From the NCBI GenBank assembly GCA_938007995.1, contig CALLLW010000003.1:1-62588 (forward strand): a DNA stretch of 62,588 nucleotides, given 5' to 3'. This document shows positions 1 through 7,520 of this stretch, one piece after another. The DNA is from an uncultured Granulosicoccaceae bacterium. Lineage in GTDB: Bacteria > Pseudomonadota > Gammaproteobacteria > Granulosicoccales > Granulosicoccaceae. The notes beneath the pieces were generated by a model that saw nothing but the letters and a program-made list of their open reading frames with translations, searched no databases and was not told the origin of the DNA. A program made the translations under genes and the position numbers. Every line of letters begins with the position of its first letter. Position 1 is the first letter of the stretch.

Positions 1-2
1 CC

Positions 3-560
3 GGGGTACTCGATCAGATTGACGCCTGCAGCACCGTTGACGCCACCGGCTATCAGGCCGGGTCAGGCAGCTTCGACACAACGTCGTGGCTGATCTTGCT
101 TGACCTGGTTGGGTTCAAACAGGTCAACGACCGATTCGGACACAGTGCCGGTGACATGGTTCTCACCCAAGTCGGCGACCGGCTCCGCAACACGTTGCCC
201 AAAACCAGCATCATCGCCCGGCTGGCCAGCGACGAGTTCGCCTTCACCATTGTCGGCGCCAGCAAAAACGGTGTGGAATGCACCATCGGCCGGTTGCTCG
301 ACGTGATGTCGACACCCTACGAGCACGACCGCGGCTCCTCGGAAGTAAGCGCCTCGGTTGGAACCACTCGGCTTCGGCAGGGCGCAGCAACGACGGAGCT
401 GATGGCCGAGGCCGATTTGGCCATGTACGAGAGCAAGAAGGCCACCACCAGCTACGTCACCCACTACGACCGATCGCTGAAGGAGCACTTCGAGACCCGA
501 ATCGATCTTGAGGCCAAGGTGCGGCTAGGTCGAATAAGCCGGAGGCGCATCCGACATTGA
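3..560 (+). CDS. Truncated GGDEF-domain protein (5' end outside window)
   Basis: The reading frame is open from the left edge; the beginning of the gene is missing. It encodes a GGDEF fold: the DLVGFKQVNDRFGH substrate/metal segment is followed by a signature region reading RLASDEF instead of RxGGDEF, then a typical helix (ADLAMYESK). GGDEF domains make cyclic di-GMP, but loss of both signature glycines suggests this copy is inactive, as in many GGDEF-EAL proteins. The domain ends normally and an inter-domain helix starts (FETRIDLEAKVR), where an EAL domain would usually follow. From 526 the frame instead runs into a repeat array and stops at 560, so the last ~11 residues are repeat-derived. 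The coding part is richer in G+C and in C/G-ending codons than the genes downstream, which suggests foreign origin or a contig join. Confidence 0.7.
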   Translation, partial: GVLDQIDACSTVDATGYQAGSGSFDTTSWLILLDLVGFKQVNDRFGHSAGDMVLTQVGDRLRNTLPKTSIIARLASDEFAFTIVGASKNGVECTIGRLLDVMSTPYEHDRGSSEVSASVGTTRLRQGAATTELMAEADLAMYESKKATTSYVTHYDRSLKEHFETRIDLEAKVRLGRISRRRIRH

Positions 561-924
561 TTTGATGGTAGATGCGCTGTCGCTTATCGCCCCTACGTTG
601 GCAGGCTGTAAAAACAGTACATAGATTGATCCCGTAGGTCGAATAAGCCGGAGGCGCATCCGACATTGATTTGATGGTAGATGCGCTGTCGCTTATCGCC
701 CCTACGCAGGCAGGCTTTAAAAACAGTACAGATATTGAACTCGTAGGTTGAATAAGCCGGAGGCGCATCCGACATTGATTTGATGGTAGATGCGCTGTCG
801 CTTATCGCCCCTACGTTGGCAGGCTTTGAAAACAGTATATAGATTGAACCCGTAGGTCGAATAAGCCGGAGGCGCATCCGACATTGATCTGATGGTAGAT
901 GCGCTGTCGCTTTACGCCCCTGCG
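526..924. repeat. Four tandem 109-bp units with palindromic 72-bp core
   Basis: Cores lie at 526-597, 635-706, 744-815 and 853-924, exactly 109 bp apart, separated by 37-bp spacers that are also conserved (TTGGCAGGCT, then an A-rich AACAGTA segment). Each core is an imperfect palindrome: GTAGG..CGAATAAGC..GCGCATC on the left, GATGCGC..GCTTATCG..CCCTAC on the right. It should fold into a long hairpin on either strand. The first unit lacks a left spacer and abuts the GGDEF gene; the fourth has the most changes. The ends resemble the short dispersed GTAGGG/GATAAGC/GCATCC palindromes common in proteobacterial intergenic DNA. Confidence 0.9.
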
Positions 925-1241
925 CTCACCAACTAGTATCGTTGGCTCCTGGCGCGAATCTGCAGCCACCACCTATCTGCCGCAGTGTTTCTACAACACT
1001 GACTTTCACAAGTTTTGGAATTGTAAGCTTTACAAAGCACACAGAAGCCCGACGAAATATCGTACATCCATCATGAACAGTCGGGTAAGCTCAAACAAAA
1101 CTGTTTGTAATTTAATGCAGGAATAATTGATTGAAGAGCCTCAGTGCCCTGTAAGCTCACGGTGGCCGGGAATGCTCTGAATCTACCTACTTGCCTGTTA
1201 CTCGGTTTTCAAACACATACTAAACACAAGATCTATCAAAA
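925..1241. other. Gene-free leader upstream of mgtE
   Basis: This 317-bp, fairly A+T-rich stretch lies between the repeat array and mgtE. No convincing coding frame, RNA gene or strong terminator was seen. It presumably holds the mgtE promoter; I looked for a recognisable magnesium leader fold and could not identify one. Confidence 0.5.
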
Positions 1242-2600
1242 ATGAGCCAGGATACCGATATCAGTACCGGGGAAGATCTGCTTTCTTCAACCCTGTCGAT
1301 CATCGAAGGTAACAATCCCGAGAATCTTCGATATTCAGTGGCGGCACTAGCTGATGCAGAGTTTGCCAGCCTGCTGGAATCCCTGCCGCCTGAGCAACGC
1401 TCGGTGCTGTGGTCTGCGTGCCCTGAGGATCGCCACGGTGATTTGCTGCTTCGCCTGCATGACGAAGTGCGCTCCGGTTTGATCGATAACATGCCTCAGG
1501 AGTCACTGCTTTCTGCCGTGCAGGAGATGGCTGAAGAGGATGTAGCAGAATTCATACAGGATCTGCCGGAAGATCTTTCAGAGACAATACTCGACTCACT
1601 CGAAGCAGATAATAGAAAGCGTGTTGAGCGAGTGCTGTCTTATGAAGAAGGCACGGCTGGTCGATTAATGAGCCGGACTTTATTGAGTGTTCGTCCAGAC
1701 GTCACCCTCGCGGTGGTTTTAAGGTGGTTGCGCAGGCATGAAGTGTTACCCGCTCATACCGATGGACTCATGGTGGTGGATGGTGAAGGCGTGTATCAGG
1801 GTAAATTAACAATGGATGCCATTGTTACCGGTGATCCGGAAATGCTGGTGTCGCAAAAGATGGATCAGGATGCTATTGCGATTCCCGCCATCACTGCTGA
1901 ACACGATATTGCGGTGATATTTGATCGGCGCGAGCTTGTTTCGATTGCAGTGGTGGATGATGAAGGCGTCTTGCTCGGACGCATTACATTCGATGACGCC
2001 GTGAGTATCATGCGATCTGAGGCAGACAATGTTTTACTAAAAAGTGCAGGTTTGACCGAAGAGGAAGATCTGTTCGCGCCTGCATTGCCCAGCGCAAAAC
2101 GCCGTGGAGTCTGGCTTGGTGTTAATCTGATCACCGTCTTTCTGGCAGCGTGGGTAGTGTCGCAGTTTGAAGAGGTGCTCAGCCAGTTAGTGGCAATAGC
2201 TATCCTGATGCCAGTGGTAGCGAGCATGGGAGGTATTGCCGGCAGCCAGACACTAACCCTGACCATTCGTGGTATGGCTCTGGATCAGATCGCGTCGGGT
2301 AACATCGGATGGTTAAGCCGTAAAGAGCTAAGAGTTGGTGTTATCAACGGAGTGGTGTGGTCGGTGGTTGTGTCACTGGCAGTCTATGTTTGGTTTAGTA
2401 ATGTTGGTTTGGCTCTGGTGATTGCCGCTGCGATGACAGTTAATTTGGTCATCGCGGCACTGTGCGGGGTAGGTGTACCGTTATTGTTAAAAAAAGCGGG
2501 CGCTGACCCTGCGTTAGCGGGTGCGGTTATACTGACCACCGTGACTGACGTTATCGGCTTCTTTACGTTCCTTGGTCTGGCTACTGTATTTCTGTTGTAG
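1242..2600 (+). CDS. mgtE: Magnesium transporter MgtE
   Basis: This 452-residue protein has the full MgtE order. A helical MgtE N-domain occupies about residues 30-135 and ends in EDVAEFIQDLPED and RVLSYEEGTAGRLM. A CBS pair follows at about 140-260, then five membrane helices at about 290-452. The pore region shows PVVASMGGIAGSQT and a final AGAVILTTVTDVIGFFTF helix, both typical of the family. MgtE is a dimeric inner-membrane Mg2+ channel; the cytosolic N and CBS domains bind Mg2+ and close the pore when internal Mg2+ is high. Length matches the family (about 450). The gene stands alone, 92 bp before the next one. No odd features. Confidence 0.95.
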   Translation: MSQDTDISTGEDLLSSTLSIIEGNNPENLRYSVAALADAEFASLLESLPPEQRSVLWSACPEDRHGDLLLRLHDEVRSGLIDNMPQESLLSAVQEMAEEDVAEFIQDLPEDLSETILDSLEADNRKRVERVLSYEEGTAGRLMSRTLLSVRPDVTLAVVLRWLRRHEVLPAHTDGLMVVDGEGVYQGKLTMDAIVTGDPEMLVSQKMDQDAIAIPAITAEHDIAVIFDRRELVSIAVVDDEGVLLGRITFDDAVSIMRSEADNVLLKSAGLTEEEDLFAPALPSAKRRGVWLGVNLITVFLAAWVVSQFEEVLSQLVAIAILMPVVASMGGIAGSQTLTLTIRGMALDQIASGNIGWLSRKELRVGVINGVVWSVVVSLAVYVWFSNVGLALVIAAAMTVNLVIAALCGVGVPLLLKKAGADPALAGAVILTTVTDVIGFFTFLGLATVFLL

Positions 2601-2691
2601 CATAGATTTACAGAAGAGCGAGTTGAGCTGCCATCTTGTTGTTTTACTTGTTAACTGATCAGGCAATAGTGATGAGTGCTGGATATTTATT

Positions 2692-3720
2692 TTGAGCCGT
2701 GAAGACTTCACCATATTGAGTTCACAAGTAGCGGCAGGCTCCAGGGCAGTGGTAGATATACCCATGCCAAAGCTCAGCTCACACACCAAAGTCGACATGC
2801 CAGTGCATATTGTGCATGGTAAAAAAGACGGGCCGGTTTTATTTATTAGCGCTGCAATTCACGGAGATGAGCTCAACGGTATTGAGATTATCCGAAGAGT
2901 GCTGGCCATGAAAGCAGTGGCCAATCTTCGAGGGACGTTAATTGCCGTCCCCGTGGTTAATGTATACGGGCTCATTCATGGTAGCAGGTATCTGCCTGAC
3001 CGCCGTGATCTCAATCGAAGCTTTCCCGGCTCAAAAGCAGGTTCACTGGCTGCCAGGCTCGCTAACGTATTTATGAATGAAATCGTGCGTAAGTGTACCC
3101 ACGGTATCGACCTGCATACCGGCTCTAATCACCGTACCAATTTGCCACAGATAAGAGCAAACCTTGATGATCCGCAAACCAGCCGTCTGGCGCATAGCTT
3201 CGGTGTTCCCGTAATTATTAACGCGACTTTGCGTGATGGGTCACTGCGTGCCGCAGCGGGCGAGTTAGGTATCCCAATGTTGTTATACGAAGCAGGTGAG
3301 GCGATGCGTTTTGATGAGGTATCTATCAGAGCGGGTGTTGCTGGTATCACGAGTGTCATGCGAGCACTGGATATGTTGCGCGCGACAAGAACTGCATCAC
3401 CAAAACAAAGCCAGCCGTTTGTTGCTCGCAGCACCGGTTGGACTCGTTCACCGGAAAGCGGCATGCTTAGGTTACATGCAGGTCTGGGCGCGCAAGTAAA
3501 GCAGGGTGAAGTGCTTGGCTTTGTTGATGATCCGAATCTTGGCGTTTTATGCCCTGTTCATGCTGCAAATAACGGCGTTGTCATAGGTCGTCTGGAGTTA
3601 CCTATCGTGCACGAGGGCGATGCTGTTTATCATATCGCTAGATTCGGGGATGACATCAGTGATGTGGCTGACAGTGTAGAGTCTTTTCACTCTGATCATA
3701 CAGAGGACCTGGAAAGCTAA
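2692..3720 (+). CDS. Succinylglutamate desuccinylase/aspartoacylase family protein
   Basis: This 342-residue zinc carboxypeptidase-like deacylase belongs to the AstE/AspA family. Zinc-site elements are visible: AAIHGDELNG (His and Glu ligands, about residue 55), then DRRDLNRSFPG, then GIDLHTG (the third ligand, about residue 145). A C-terminal beta domain (about 245-325) resembles the lipoyl-like barrel of this family. The start is TTG; no ATG fits. It heads a group with the zinc-protease-like gene 19 bp downstream and rimK. AstE-like, RimB-like and RimK-type genes commonly cluster, so its substrate may be an acylated or glutamylated peptide rather than succinylglutamate. The exact substrate is not deducible. 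Confidence 0.85.
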   Translation: MSREDFTILSSQVAAGSRAVVDIPMPKLSSHTKVDMPVHIVHGKKDGPVLFISAAIHGDELNGIEIIRRVLAMKAVANLRGTLIAVPVVNVYGLIHGSRYLPDRRDLNRSFPGSKAGSLAARLANVFMNEIVRKCTHGIDLHTGSNHRTNLPQIRANLDDPQTSRLAHSFGVPVIINATLRDGSLRAAAGELGIPMLLYEAGEAMRFDEVSIRAGVAGITSVMRALDMLRATRTASPKQSQPFVARSTGWTRSPESGMLRLHAGLGAQVKQGEVLGFVDDPNLGVLCPVHAANNGVVIGRLELPIVHEGDAVYHIARFGDDISDVADSVESFHSDHTEDLES

Positions 3721-3739
3721 ATGTTAATAGTACAGGAAT

Positions 3740-4198
3740 ATGACCAATAACTTACCAATGCTGTCAGGATGGCGAGAGTGGGTAGAGCTGAATACATTAG
3801 GCCTGCCTGCCATAAAAGCCAAAATTGATACTGGCGCTCGTACTTCCGCCCTGCATGCATTTGAAGTGCAGGCGTTGAACGAAAACCGAGTACAGCGCGT
3901 GCAGTTCAAGGTGCACCCGACGCGCAGGACTGATTACGTTATTACTTGCATTGCTGATGTTGTAGATCAACGTATTGTTGCTGATTCAGGTGGTCACAAA
4001 GAGAATCGCTATGTGATCTTATGCCCTGTGACTATCGGGGGGCAAACCTGGCCGATAGAGATTACGCTGACTTCCAGAGAAGGTATGCGTTATCGCATGT
4101 TATTGGGCCGCACTGCCATGAAAGACCGAATTCGGGTGGATCCATCAAGCTCTTATTTACTGGGTAAAAGAAGCAAAAAAAACAATCGTTTGAAGTGA
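3740..4198 (+). CDS. RimK-associated zinc-protease family protein (RimB-like)
   Basis: This 152-residue protein belongs to the putative ATP-dependent zinc protease family (PF05618), whose fold resembles retroviral aspartyl proteases. The hallmark AKIDTGARTSALHA motif lies at about residues 28-41, and RYRMLLGRTAMKDRIRVDPSSSYLLG forms the conserved C-terminal block (about 115-145). It sits 19 bp after the aspartoacylase-like gene and 87 bp before rimK. In pseudomonads such a protein (RimB) works with RimK in glutamyl modification of ribosomal protein S6. That role is inferred here from family and neighbourhood. Length is normal for the family. Confidence 0.85.
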   Translation: MTNNLPMLSGWREWVELNTLGLPAIKAKIDTGARTSALHAFEVQALNENRVQRVQFKVHPTRRTDYVITCIADVVDQRIVADSGGHKENRYVILCPVTIGGQTWPIEITLTSREGMRYRMLLGRTAMKDRIRVDPSSSYLLGKRSKKNNRLK

Positions 4199-4285
4199 TA
4201 CAGTGGTCAGGTCGTTACCGGCAATGATCACTGGTAGTCAAGCCAATACGAACAATTAACATGTTGAGCTACCATGGAGTAGAAG

Positions 4286-5515
4286 ATGAAGCTGGGTATA
4301 TTGTCCTGCGGACCCAATTCTTACAGCACACGTCGGTTGAAGGAGGCTGCGCTCAAACGTGGTCACCAGGTCCGGGTGCTGAATACATTGAAATTCGCCA
4401 TTGATCTTCAAAAGGGCAGTCCGGATCTGTACTACCAGAGAAAACCTCTGAGTCACTATGATGCTGTTTTGCCGCGCATTGGCGCTTCAATAACCTACTA
4501 CGGTACCGCGGTAGTCAGGCAGTGTCAGGAGATGGATATCTTTTGCGCCAACACAGCGCACGGGATAATTAATTCCAGAGATAAACTGCGGAGCCTTCAA
4601 ATATTAAGCCGTCATAACATAGGGATACCTCGAACCACATTTGTTCGTGATAAAAAAGATGTATTGCCAGCGATAGAAAGAGTGGGAGGTGCTCCGGTTA
4701 TTATAAAGCTGATTGAGGGCACGCAGGGCATTGGTGTGTTGTTGGCTGAAACTATCAGTGCGGCAGAATCAATTATCGAGCTACTACAAAGCCAGAAACA
4801 GAATGTTCTGATCCAGAAGTTTGTTGCTGAAAGTAAAGGCAAGGATATACGGGCATTTGTCGTCGGAGACAGAGTTGTCGCGGCCATGCGCAGGGTTGCT
4901 CAAGGGCAGGAGTTCCGCAGTAACGTGCACCGTGGTGGCGTTGCGGAAGCGGTCGACCTCCCTGACGACTACGCCGAAACAGCCGTGCGAGCAGCACAAA
5001 TTCTTGGTCTGCGAGTCGCAGGCGTGGATATGCTTGAAGGCAAGAGTGGCCCGCAGATAATGGAGGTGAATTCGTCTCCCGGACTCGAGGGAATAGAGAC
5101 AAGTACAGGTCTTGATGTGGCAGGTGCTGTTATTGATTACATATCTGCTCAGGTAGACTTTCCTGAAATAGACATCAGGCAACGACTGACAATAAGCAAG
5201 GGTTACGGCGTTTCTGAAATCTATGTGCCCGACGGTTCTAACTTTGTTGGTAAGAGTATTGAGGCCACGAAGTTGTCAGAGCAGGATATCAATGTTTTAA
5301 CTCTGCATCGAGGCAACAAGGTAATACCGAACCCCAAAGCCAGTAGAATTCTGGAGGCGGACGATAAGCTGCTTTGCTACGGAAAGATGGAATCAATGCG
5401 CGCGATGGTGCCTGTAAAGACCAGAAGGCGTCGTCGACCAACAGTTCAGGAGCTGAACACTAACGTTGTTGGTGCATCTGCGGATGTTGATTGGCAGAGT
5501 GTGGATAATGCTTAG
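4286..5515 (+). CDS. rimK: RimK-type ATP-grasp ligase with C-terminal RCK_C-like domain
   Basis: Residues 1-290 are a complete RimK ATP-grasp ligase: N-terminal MKLGILSCGPNSYSTRRLKEAA, ATP-binding IIKLIEGTQGIGVLLAE (about 140), KGKDIRAFVVGDRVVAAM (about 190) and metal-binding GVDMLEGKSGPQIMEVNSSPG near 255-275. RimK adds glutamates to the C-terminus of ribosomal protein S6. The usual length is about 300; here about 115 extra residues follow. They contain a TrkA_C/RCK_C-like fold (EIYVPDGSNFVGKSIEATKL to ILEADDKLLCYGK, about residues 312-375) and a basic end (KTRRRRRP). RCK_C domains bind small ligands or nucleotides, so the tail may add allosteric control. An AAGATG start context with a purine-rich GGAGTAGAAG just upstream supports the chosen ATG. 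Confidence 0.88.
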   Translation: MKLGILSCGPNSYSTRRLKEAALKRGHQVRVLNTLKFAIDLQKGSPDLYYQRKPLSHYDAVLPRIGASITYYGTAVVRQCQEMDIFCANTAHGIINSRDKLRSLQILSRHNIGIPRTTFVRDKKDVLPAIERVGGAPVIIKLIEGTQGIGVLLAETISAAESIIELLQSQKQNVLIQKFVAESKGKDIRAFVVGDRVVAAMRRVAQGQEFRSNVHRGGVAEAVDLPDDYAETAVRAAQILGLRVAGVDMLEGKSGPQIMEVNSSPGLEGIETSTGLDVAGAVIDYISAQVDFPEIDIRQRLTISKGYGVSEIYVPDGSNFVGKSIEATKLSEQDINVLTLHRGNKVIPNPKASRILEADDKLLCYGKMESMRAMVPVKTRRRRRPTVQELNTNVVGASADVDWQSVDNA

Positions 5516-5607
5516 ATCAGCGGAAATCGAAGTGCTAAACCGTAATAAAATGTCAATAGGTCAATTGTACAGGTTCATTTAAATAGTCCTGGTCAAACGG
5601 CCAATAG

Positions 5608-5835
5608 AAATATAGTCGGTATAAAAACCTCAGTAATAATTTCAACACGCCTTCAGATAGCGAATTTGAAGTAGTCGTGTCTCTGGATGAAATACACCAG
5701 ACTAGGGTGCTGGCCAATCGAGATAATGAATCTGGTCAAACTGACCCACTCTATATCGGACAACGTGCCAGGTTAATCGTGAGTAAGTCTGAGTCCAGCA
5801 TTGTTGCAAGGTTACTGCTGTTTTTTAATCGCTAA
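5608..5835 (+). pseudogene. Gene relic, possibly the end of a secretion/efflux adaptor
   Basis: A 75-codon frame without a start codon reads NTPSDSEFEVVVSLDEIHQ, then DPLYIGQRARLIVSKSE, and ends LLLFFNR with TAA at 5833. The alternating beta pattern, the GQRARLIV phrase and the hydrophobic end recall the C-terminus of HlyD/membrane-fusion adaptor proteins. Two in-frame TAG codons lie immediately upstream and the rest of the gene is absent. I regard it as a 3' remnant; the family link is a weak inference. The rest of the 386-bp gap between rimK and the flavodoxin gene shows nothing else. Confidence 0.35.
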
Positions 5836-5907
5836 CCCACTTGCATTAAACTGTACGTACGTGTTGCCGAAGCGATAAACTGTCGCTTTGCGCGCAAAGG
5901 TGTGACC

Positions 5908-6477
5908 GTGACGGTTGCAGTGATTTATTTTTCAGAGGCTGGTACAACACATCAGGTCGCACAGGCAATTGCGGGCGGTGTAGAGCAACAAGGTGCTCTG
6001 TGTCGCTTACTCAGGGTAACCGATGCTCATATAGTCGATAGCAGGTTCGATAAACCGGATTTCTTCAATACAATTGATGAAAGCAGTGCGGTGATATTTG
6101 GCAGTCCCACCTACATGGGTGGCCCGGCCAGTCAGTTCAAGGCATTTTGTGATGCGAGCAGTGACTGCTGGGATAGCCAACGTTGGAGTGGTAAGCTGGC
6201 AGCCGGATTTACCGTTGGCTCAAATCCCGGTGGCGATCAGCTCGCTACCCTGCAATATTTTTCGATACTGGCAGCCCAGCACGGCATGTTGTGGGTAAAT
6301 CTTGAAATGCCGGTTGATCATGAGCAACATTCAGAATTAAAGCTGCAATCTCAATTGGGATTTGCCGGTGTGGTGCCGTCGGATACGATCAGTCCGGTGG
6401 ATAAAGAAAATGCTTTTCGGTTTGGCAGTCGTGTAGCGGAGTTTAGTAAACGGTTTCGCCACAACGCAGAAGCTTGA
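5908..6477 (+). CDS. Flavodoxin-family (WrbA-like) protein
   Basis: This 189-residue flavodoxin fold has an FMN phosphate loop YFSEAGTTHQVAQAIA (about residues 6-21), FGSPTYMGGPASQFKAF (about 66-82) and GFTVGSNPGGDQLATLQYF (about 100-118). The pattern matches WrbA-type NAD(P)H:quinone reductases and related NADPH-dependent FMN reductases. I chose GTG at 5908 because AAAGG lies 7 nt upstream; a GTG at 5902 would leave only 1 nt. The likely role is a soluble flavin oxidoreductase acting on quinones or similar acceptors; the substrate is unknown. It lies 82 bp before the ADP-ribosylglycohydrolase gene, with no clear operon signal. Confidence 0.82.
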   Translation: MTVAVIYFSEAGTTHQVAQAIAGGVEQQGALCRLLRVTDAHIVDSRFDKPDFFNTIDESSAVIFGSPTYMGGPASQFKAFCDASSDCWDSQRWSGKLAAGFTVGSNPGGDQLATLQYFSILAAQHGMLWVNLEMPVDHEQHSELKLQSQLGFAGVVPSDTISPVDKENAFRFGSRVAEFSKRFRHNAEA

Positions 6478-6559
6478 ATGATCAAATCTTAACTGCCATC
6501 AAACACACTCGCGTTGGCTTTCTGTTTCAGACAAGCTGACCTTATAGCGTGATAAAAAT

Positions 6560-7465
6560 ATGAACACAAAAAGTCAGACCGCAGTAGAAAAGAGATATCC
6601 ATCCCTGCTTGGTGCGCTGGTGGCAGACGCCGCCACCATGGGCCTGCACTGGATGTACGATCAGGCACATATAGAAACAGTTGCCACTACCGGAGATATT
6701 CTTTTTCGTCAGCCTGATGAAAACATCTACAAAGATCGAAAAGCCTACTTTGCGCATCAGGCAAAGCGGGTAGGGGAAAATTCGCAATATGGTGAGTCTG
6801 CAAGAGTTGTGGCACGCTCGCTTATCGCAACAGGACAATACTCACCCACTGCACATCAAGAGTTATTCTTTGCTACGTTCGGGCCTTGTGGTAGCTACCA
6901 TGGATTTGCTGACCGGCCCACCAAAGCGCTGGTGGCGAGGATGATCATGGAGGGTGATGATATCCCTGCAGCCTCAGGCGCAGATGATGATCAGTTACCG
7001 GCGCTTAGCTCAGTACCTGCGTTGTTTGCCTATGCCCAGGATCAGAGCACAGTGGCTGACGCTGTGTCAGTAACGACGATAAACGCCGATGCTCTGGCCG
7101 GTGCGCAAGTGTTGTTTGACTGTTTAAGCCGGCTTGAGGCCGGGGAAGCACTCCCTGACGCACTGGCTGGTTCTGTCGGTTGCGCTAGCGGGGAACTTGC
7201 GGCGCTGTTACAGGAAGCGCTGGATATGCCAGCTTATGATCCGCTTGCAGCCGCTAATCACTTCGGTATGCCGTGTCACATAAAACAGGGCTTACCGTTG
7301 GCGTGGCATTTACTGCAACATGCCACGGACTTCACTGAAGTGGTAAGAGACAATATCCGCTGTGGTGGTGACAGTTGTGGGCGTTCTATGGCGGTCGGGT
7401 CGGTGGCAGGTCTGGTTTTTGGTGTGCCGGATGAATTGACCAACAAGCTCTGGCGGATTGTTTAA
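6560..7465 (+). CDS. ADP-ribosylglycohydrolase family protein
   Basis: This 301-residue protein has the all-helical DraG/ARH fold. The N-terminal LLGALVADAATMGLHWMYD block (about residues 15-33) is typical, as is the C-terminal RDNIRCGGDSCGRSMAVGSVAGLVFG block (about 262-287), where DraG enzymes have the binuclear metal aspartates (GGDT/SD). FATFGPCGSYHGFADRPTKA near residue 110 is another family segment. Such enzymes remove ADP-ribose from proteins or hydrolyse related metabolites. In this gene the last motif reads GGDSCGR rather than GGDTDT, so one metal ligand may be replaced by cysteine. The substrate cannot be told. It lies between a flavodoxin and oligopeptidase B, all on the same strand. 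Confidence 0.82.
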   Translation: MNTKSQTAVEKRYPSLLGALVADAATMGLHWMYDQAHIETVATTGDILFRQPDENIYKDRKAYFAHQAKRVGENSQYGESARVVARSLIATGQYSPTAHQELFFATFGPCGSYHGFADRPTKALVARMIMEGDDIPAASGADDDQLPALSSVPALFAYAQDQSTVADAVSVTTINADALAGAQVLFDCLSRLEAGEALPDALAGSVGCASGELAALLQEALDMPAYDPLAAANHFGMPCHIKQGLPLAWHLLQHATDFTEVVRDNIRCGGDSCGRSMAVGSVAGLVFGVPDELTNKLWRIV

Positions 7466-7520
7466 TTGGAGTTTCTTGTAAGTTGCACTCGCCCGTCAGG
7501 TTTGTTCGGAAAATCATCGT

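Noticed and set aside
526..924. CRISPR array
   Set aside because: Units are long palindromes with conserved spacers and no cas genes nearby; not CRISPR.
899..1126. 75-codon frame between the repeat array and mgtE
   Set aside because: No ribosome site, no family character, and its start lies inside repeat unit four.
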